Shown here one piece after another: positions 57,242 to 64,000 of a stretch of DNA of 64,000 nucleotides; position 1 is the stretch's first letter, and every line of letters begins with the position of its first letter. Position numbers and translations under genes: made by a program. The stretch is from Sequoia sempervirens (lineage: Eukaryota > Streptophyta > Pinopsida > Cupressales > Cupressaceae). The DNA is taken from the NCBI GenBank assembly GCA_007258455.2, contig VDFB02344161.1:124001-188000 (forward strand), read 5' to 3'. Under the pieces are notes generated by a model. It had not been told where the DNA came from. It saw only the letters and a program-made list of their open reading frames with translations, and ran no database searches.

Positions 57242-57629
57242 ATCAGTTCAGTTTCAGTGCTTGGCGGCTGTTTGCAGGCGTAGAAATCTAAGGGATTCTC
57301 AGCATGTCTTCACTGAGGAGTTTGGAGGTATTTGAAGCTTATTTGCTGCTGTTGTGAGACCAACCTCAGGTCTGAAACTTTATGTATCAGGTCTGAATTA
57401 CCTTTGCAATTAATCTGATTTATTCTGGAAATCAATAGATTCTATTTGATGATGTAATCTGCTGTGAAAGCATAGTTCTATTTCAGTTTTTTCCCTTGCA
57501 TATTTCAATTGTTTGGCAATGAAACCATGATCAATACAATGCATGAAACAATCAAAACCAAAACATAATAGCAAGCATACTAATCAGCAGACAAAAGTTT
57601 CCAAAAAAAAATCAGGGGTGTATGTTACA

Positions 57630-60600
57630 ACCTTTCTGGCTGATTTCCATGTGAGCATGTGAGCTTTTAAGATGATTTTGGACTGACAATATAATGATTG
57701 GTGTTTGGAATTCTCACAGTAGTAGTTAAATTTTGGAAAAGAATGTTGTGTATCTGGAATTTAATCAAATGAAAAACAGTTTTAAGGTTCTTGTTTTTTG
57801 ATGAGATAGGTATGAACTTGCAAGACAAGGTGATGTACATCACGAGAAGTTTTCTAGATGAGAACATGCATAGTAGAATATGTGCTATAGTTACTTGGGA
57901 AATAAGAGCCAAAAGTTCTTTTCCCTAGATTGAAGTCAAAAGTTCATTTGTTGCAAACACAGCTTGTGACCAAAGGTCCCTCGTGGGAAGCTATAGTCAT
58001 GATGATCTGTATTGATTATTAACAATATCACTTTGAGTGATGTGTATTGCAACATAAGTGGGGAGAATTAATTGCATTGGAAAGCAGTTTTTAGTGTCTA
58101 GATGTTTTTATATTTACCCTTGATTGCAAACACAGCACATGATCAAGAGTTATCTCGGCAAGACCATGATGATAAAGATTCATCATTGCACCTCTAGAGA
58201 AGTGTACTGCCACATAAGCAGGGAGAATTATTCGCATTGAAAAGTAGTTTCTAGTGCCATGATGGCTGCATTTGTATCCTTGTAGCCATGAGTCTGTTCA
58301 CATTCTTCATCTAGTGGGGCAACCGTTGAAACTGAGGATACATGCTTGAAGGTTCTAGGGACAAACCTATTCATAAGCTGTGCAAGGTAAAAAAATTCCA
58401 GATCAGTCAACCATCACTTGGTATGAGCTTGTTCTGAGATAGCATCCTCAAGTACAAGGAAGAAAATCCTGAATCAAATGAAAGTAACATGGTGTGCACT
58501 AGTTTCATAATTTTTTTCTCTAATCTTACATTTTGTCAACTGAAAGATGGGAATGCAAAATGAACCAGAAAATAAATTCTTTTGCTCCGACTCTTTTCTG
58601 TCCTACATTTTTAATTCCTCTTTTTTGGATCTCCATCCCATCCTTCTAGGAAGAGAAGAAAACTTTCACAGTTACTTGTACATGTGGGCTAGGGTACCGG
58701 TTTGGGTATAGCAATGCCATTCAAATTAGGGTATTTTATGATTATATTATATATAAATGTAGTCACTAGATATTGTTAGAATGGGGTCGAGGATGTGGAC
58801 ATGGTCCATGTTCCTATAGTGGAGTTTCCTGGTAACTATGGGAAAAGGTGATGGGAAGAAGTTGGTAAAGAGAATGTCTATTACAAGCCTTCTAAAGGCT
58901 TGTAAATTCATGAAATCTTATCTTTACCTTACCTTTTCTGCTAGAAAATTTAGTTGAAATAATATGTCCACTGAAATATGACATGAATTTTACAATTGGC
59001 TTACACACCATTCACATATTGCATCTTTTTATAAGGTGTCCGTCTATTCAATGCACTTGAGGTGCTATAATTATAACTGATATAATGGAGAATAAAAAAA
59101 GCAACATGGAAATTATAGTCTTACAAAAAAATAATTTTGGATGCAATGTTACTTACCAAACCGTTGCAAATTTATCAGCCAAATTCAGTATCTCTCAAAG
59201 TTTTATATTTTTTAATTTATTTTTAATTGCAACAAATGCTGTTCTTACAATTTTTTGTGCATCCTTCTAAATCTATATGTGAGTTTAAGATAATTGTTCC
59301 AGAATCAAAATTTTGCTCTCAAAGTGAGATTTAATTTTTCAATTTGTTGATTAAAGCTTCTTTTAATTGTAACTGGTGAACCTTTCTTGTTTCGTTGGAA
59401 TTCATAACTCACGAATAACTTCACTTTATGGTTCTTGTAGCATCAATATGGTGTACATAATGCTAATGATCCTATATTTTGATTTGTATTGTGCAGTTGA
59501 GTCAACGTGGACCATCTTCAGATTGAGACCTGTAATAGTATCATCTTGGAAATGGATAACTATCAACAAAAGGTTCATTTTTCTGGCATCTTAGTTAGTT
59601 CTTAAGATGTCTTAACGTAGAATGATAAGTATGGTTCTTGTGACAACATGAGACATATATACTATTGGAGGTTGAGCACAGAGATGAAAATAAGGGTTAT
59701 TCGAGTATTGAGTTTCATTTTTTGTGCAGTTGTTTTAAATAGCACAAAGGTGTATATAAGTTCACTCTCAAGTATTAATCTTCATATTTGTGTAAACTGT
59801 GAAGTGACTGCCGTTGGTGGTGTTTTTTAGATTTTTGTCAATACAGTGCACTTCTTATAAGAGCATGCAACAGATTTATTGTTTTTTTCTGGGTCTCAGT
59901 CAACATTCTAATTAACTCTTAAGGTAACCATTCCTCTTACATGACATTTGTAATTTTCTGCCATACAGAAAGCTTGACATTTAGGTGCTTGAATGAGCAC
60001 AAAGACAAGGATTTTTGAATTTCCCATTTGGAGAAAGTCGAAACAGGATGAGGCAAGAATTGCAGTGATGCTTGTTAGTTATTTTTCAGGCACTGAGTAT
60101 CAACTTTGTTCTGTTATCCATAGAAAGACCAGGCTGTAATGACTACCTTGGTGGTCAATTCACATTACTAGCAAGTTGTCAGACATAATATAGCAAATCA
60201 AAGGATGCATGTAGGAGCAGGTTGCCTTAAGGTTCATAATTGCACAGATCCTTTTTGAAGATTAGCATTTCTATAGACTGTAAAGATCGTTGTGTGATTC
60301 ATTGAAGAAAAGGAAATTTCATGCATGAAGGAATTCTATTTTGATTGCCTTCATCTTTCGGTACAAATGGAAACAAAATTGAACAGCTTACATGATATAA
60401 GAAGTCAGGGGAATTTGAGTAGTGGCAGCTTTCCCTGTTGAAATCAAAAGTTGGGGGAATTTTGTTGTTTTCTTTACTTGTAACAGTACCACAACTATCC
60501 TCGAGGATTTCTATTCCGTTGCAAATAGACTTGCTTCAAAACTCTAGTCTTTAGATGCCCAACTAGAGCTGTGGGATATTGCAAGCATGAATAAGTTCAA

Positions 60601-61280
60601 TGGGTTCCCACTTTTTAATTTTTTGCTGCTTTACAAAACCATCCTTTAGCAGCAGCGTAACAGCTGAAAGGTTTAATAATAACTCGAATGTTGTATGTGC
60701 ACAAGAATGCTATTTTGTATTGTCGATATTAAGTCTGATTCATCTCAAAAGATAGGGAATAGAAATTTCCAAAATTGAATTTTTTGGTAAAATATCTCTA
60801 GGAGCAATTGTGTCGTGTGGTTAATAAGTGCCAATGGTAGGAGTGGTAGTTGTATGTACACTAGATGCTATCAAGTGTCTTATGTATGAATGACCTTAGC
60901 TATTAGACATTTTTGCCTCCATGATGCAATAATCATGGGAATCGTTTTTATTTTTATTGTTGTTTATGGCTTTTGCCTATAAATGACAGCATTGCTGTTC
61001 AACTTTTTGGCATTGGGAGGTTTGGTTGAACACTGGAAATAGTTTGAGCTTAGCACAAATCTGGATTGCTAGTGTCTGCCTTACATTCTTTTGCATGTTA
61101 CTGCATATGAATCTCCTATTGCTTCCCACACAAAATGTCTGGAGTTGATATAATCTATATGCAGTTAGAGAATTTGTAGTATATAGTAGTTAGTAATGAT
61201 TTTTTTATTCATTTGGTAAATGTGATATAACTAAATCTTAATTTGATAAAAAGCGTAAAGTTGGAGATAAAAATATCTTT
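57630..61280. other. no gene recognised
   Basis: Mostly featureless sequence with ORFs of 80 codons or fewer and no domain. Contains one tandem duplication (57951-58270). Confidence 0.4.
57951..58270 (+). repeat. ~173-bp tandem duplication
   Basis: Copy 1 starts at 57951 and copy 2 at 58124, both with TTGCAAACACAGC, ACATAAG(T/C)(G/A)GGGAGAATTA and GCATTG(G/A)AAA(G/A). About 80% alike by eye. Confidence 0.75.
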
Positions 61281-61283
61281 TAA

Positions 61284-61469
61284 TCTACAAATCTTACTAG
61301 TTGTGATGATAATGATAAAGGATGTTCTCCAAATGATGTTGGTTTTAAGATAATGAAAATAATGAGATATGAAGGAAAAGGTTTGGGAAACTATGGACAA
61401 GGAATTATAGAGCCTATCGAAACAAGAGTAAGGCCAAAGAATGTAGGCCTTGTAAGTGTTAAGAGATAA
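61284..61469 (+). pseudogene. G-patch domain fragment (TFIP11/STIPL-like)
   Basis: An open 61-codon stretch. From 61341 it encodes GFKIMKIMRYEGKGLGNYGQ then GIIEPIETRVRPKNVGL. This fits the G-patch pattern hhxxMGaxGxGLGxxxxGixxPI, and the trailing PIExxxRPKNxG is specific to tuftelin-interacting-protein-11-type splicing factors. The usual MGY is MRY here. It has no other gene parts around it that I can recognise, so it is probably an exon fragment or processed-gene remnant. Confidence 0.6.
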
Positions 61470-61705
61470 AATAAATACAAATAATGTTACAGGTAATACA
61501 GGTTCAAATAAATCAGCTCAAGGAATGCAGTGTATGTAGTGTTCTCATTGTCATAGGTAAGGATAAAAAAAATATGTTAAAGGTCTTCATCCTTGTAGTA
61601 TTTTTAAATTAAAGTTTTTTCTTTAATGTGTTGGAATAAAAAGTGGAAAAAGGAATCTATGACAAAATGTATGCAAATTAATTATGGATCTAATAGGCAA
61701 AAGAT

Positions 61706-61776
61706 AAAATATATGTTTAAAAGGTTGTATAAATATTCATAAAAATATATGTTTAAAAGGTTGTATAAATATTCAT
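61706..61776 (+). repeat. perfect 35-bp tandem duplication
   Basis: The unit starting AAAATATATGTTTAAAAGG occurs at 61706-61740 and 61742-61776. Confidence 0.9.
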
Positions 61777-62047
61777 ATGCCAAAAATGATAGCAATCGAG
61801 AAAATTTTGAACTTTTGAGTAGGGTAATAGATGTTTTGAATCAAAGTAAATAGTTATCTTGAAAGACGTCATAAAAATAAAAAAACTAGAAGTTTGTAGG
61901 AACTATACTTCCAAATTAATGTTTTGTAGATCTAATTATTATTTGGCTTCAATTTAACTACAAAATTTCAACCACTATAAGGGCCACTTGAATTCCATCC
62001 ATGTAGAGGCATGGGGTTTGTTGGATTATTTATATTCATGAAATAAG

Positions 62048-62275
62048 TAGCAGTGGTCACAAAGATCATTACTAAATCTAAAATGTGTAGCATTGATCAC
62101 ATAGATCATTGTTGAATCTAAAAAATGTAGCATTGGCCACATAGATCATTGGTAAATCTAAAACATTTGTAGCATTAATCACTAAGATTGTTATTGAACC
62201 TAAAAATTTATAGCATTGATCATAGATATCATTTGTGAGCCTAAAAAATTATGTTGATCATAGAGATCATTGTTA
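62048..62275 (+). repeat. ~40-bp tandem repeat, about six units
   Basis: Units of the form TAGCATTGATCACATAGATC followed by ATTGTTGAATCTAAAA begin at about 62048, 62088, 62128, 62170, 62211 and 62250, with increasing divergence. Confidence 0.85.
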
Positions 62276-62299
62276 GATATGTGAAGGTTTTGATCATAA

Positions 62300-64000
62300 A
62301 TATAAATGGAAATGAAATCACTTCCTTTATTGGTATAACTATGAAAGACATCTTATTATGGATAATGATGGACAAAGGTAATCAAGGGTGTTCAAAACAA
62401 GGATAAGTTTTTATATTTTCAAGAAGGTATTTGTGTTAAATATTCTTCATTTGTACATGGGTATCTAATAAACCTATTTATTATAGGTGCCCCTATCATT
62501 TGGTTGATTTGTGTTTTGTGATAAAATAAAGTTTATGGACAGTTTTATAAAATATATAAACTATATTTAATCACACCCAACACATTTGTATTGTAGATTC
62601 ATGTCTCATGCAAGAGACATGTCTCTCCAAGCATGACATTTATTTAAATATCTTTGGATCCATCAATTTGGAAATAGAGAAAATATATTCAAGCTTTATA
62701 ATTTGAACATTGACAACCAACATTATTCCCACACTCTAGGAAGAATAACTTATAAGCACAAAATATTACTATCCTTATTCCCCACTAGGAATCCATAATC
62801 AACCAAATTCAAAATCATTCATTTCTTACATATAATGTTGACCACCTAGATATATTCAAGAATACATCACTACCAGTTATGTCTTCTAGAACGTTGATTC
62901 TAGTAATGGGACTTAAATCTACATATTTAAAATAACATGTGGTGCCTATGTTGTAACTGTTTTGGTTAATAAGTTGGGGCATTTATCACTAAAATTTAAC
63001 AAATTCTCCAAACACCACAATAGCATTTAGAATTCATGACATTGTGTAATCATAAAGACATAAGGATACATATGAAACATGATCTCTCCAAAGGGGAAAA
63101 CATGATGCATGTGATTCCAAGGACATGATAATGAAACAAGAAAAATATTTTGGATGGTACCATAAACTATTTTTATATAATAGATAATGGTTCTTACCTT
63201 GTGAATGTCCTTCATGGATCTACCATTTTAAATATTCATCATTTATACCTCAACCCTCACCTTCCAAGTTTTCATGAAAGCTCTAGTGCCTATTTTTTCT
63301 CACATACCACTATGTCATACCATGTCTATGATCCTCCCTATATATATCCATATATTATTTCATTACATAATTTTTTCCCTATCACATTTCACTATCTCAT
63401 CTTAATTTGGCATAATTTATTGATATGTTTGATAGTGGTCAAAAATATCTTCAATTTACATCTTTACACATGTCAACATCCAACACACTCTAATAATTTA
63501 TTTATCCTTTATTTTCACCTCGATTTCATAGTAACATATTTGAATACAACCAAACCCATCTTTCTTATATTCCATTCCTATAACTTGTACACCTTTTCTA
63601 TCATGTGTTTTATAGATATGTCAATAGGTACATAGTCAACATCAACGTTGAACACTTGCTATAACATATTCCACTTATCACTACATTAACAACACTTTCA
63701 TATGCTTAGTTTCATTTACAAACATATAATTTTATTATTTAACAAAACAAGGGGAAATCCCTTTAATACACACACTTAGACTTAACATATTTGACCAAAG
63801 TTGAATCTATAATATACAGATTTTCTTTACATCCTATGGATCATATGCAATAAAACAACTTGCACAATAGAGGAATATAACAAAAAATGGGTTATAAATA
63901 ATAATGATATTCCACCTAGAGGGGGCAACCTCCTAATCCAATTTGAGGGGGTACCTCCAATAGTCTTCAATAAGAATAATATACTCAACATGATGATAAT
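62300..64000. other. no gene recognised
   Basis: AT-rich. The longest ORF (63150-63635, 161 codons) is I/L/Y/H-rich without a domain and looks composition-driven. Confidence 0.45.

Larger units (their letters stand above)
49502..57629 (+). mobile_element. Ty3/Gypsy chromovirus, internally deleted, with nested insertions
   Basis: Flanked by a perfect ACCTT target-site duplication (49497-49501 and 57630-57634). The 5' LTR is 49502-53045 and the 3' LTR 54986-57629, each about 1.63 kb once its insertion is removed. The internal region is only 1.94 kb: primer-binding site, gag start with tandem repeats, then integrase and chromodomain; protease, RT and RNase H are deleted. A solo LTR is inserted in the 5' LTR and a hAT-type non-autonomous transposon in the 3' LTR. 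It has to have been mobilised in trans or to have lost its core after insertion. Confidence 0.93.
54986..57629 (+). repeat. 3' LTR of the chromovirus (with hAT-type insertion)
   Basis: Starts TGTAATGTCCCCTTC and ends GTGTATGTTACA, interrupted by a 1,014-bp transposon at 55937-56950. A TATA-like ACTCTATAAAACTTC lies at about 55618. Confidence 0.93.

Noticed and set aside
63150..63635. 161-codon plus-strand ORF near the window end
   Set aside because: AT-rich, dominated by I, L, F, Y and H, without a recognisable motif; best explained by composition.
1..64000. CRISPR array or bacterial defence system
   Set aside because: No regularly spaced repeats with unique spacers and no cas-like genes. 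The AGTCCGCC array has irregular spacing and an 8-bp core, unlike CRISPR.

Overview
This window reads as nuclear DNA of a seed plant, most likely a conifer or other gymnosperm. There are no bacterial-style genes or operons. One recognisable host gene is spread over more than 20 kb, and most of the remaining sequence is decaying or nested transposable elements. A Penelope-like retroelement with a GIY-YIG endonuclease is present; such elements ('Dryad') are known from conifers and rare in other plants. The organism call is an inference from these traits.

Layout. 1-5 kb is AT-rich sequence without a gene, including a C-over-G biased stretch. 5.0-8.3 kb is a 5'-truncated Penelope-like element on the minus strand, with a partial reverse transcriptase fused to GIY-YIG, a long strand-biased purine tract, a hammerhead-ribozyme-like fold and an (AAT)n tail. 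10.8-13.2 kb holds dispersed repeat arms and a tRNA-derived SINE. 13.5-34.0 kb is an RWDD4-like gene (RWD domain plus a conserved basic C-terminus) in three exons. Its first intron is 18.9 kb and contains a gag-only LTR element (20.4-23.2 kb, minus strand), a hAT transposase pseudogene (23.4-30.8 kb) and a Ty1/Copia element (23.7-29.2 kb) inserted into that pseudogene.

34.3-35.7 kb is a LINE 3' fragment. A filament-like plant protein (FPP) pseudogene appears as one exon at 38.0 kb and a second block at 45.5-46.6 kb. Between them lies an unusual 6.2 kb unit (38.3-44.6 kb): TG...CA termini, a field of AGTCCGCC repeats, a 1,080-codon single-frame ORF of a family I do not recognise, then a TATA box and a C-rich leader. 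This unit and the Penelope element are the best candidates for something new.

46.6-48.3 kb is a Ty3/Gypsy 3' end with its LTR. 49.5-57.6 kb is a chromovirus deletion derivative with both LTRs and an ACCTT target-site duplication. Its 5' LTR contains a solo LTR (50.0-51.9 kb) and its 3' LTR contains a 1 kb hAT-type non-autonomous transposon (55.9-57.0 kb). 57.6-64 kb is mostly featureless, with tandem duplications and one G-patch fragment. No tRNA or rRNA gene and no CRISPR array was seen.
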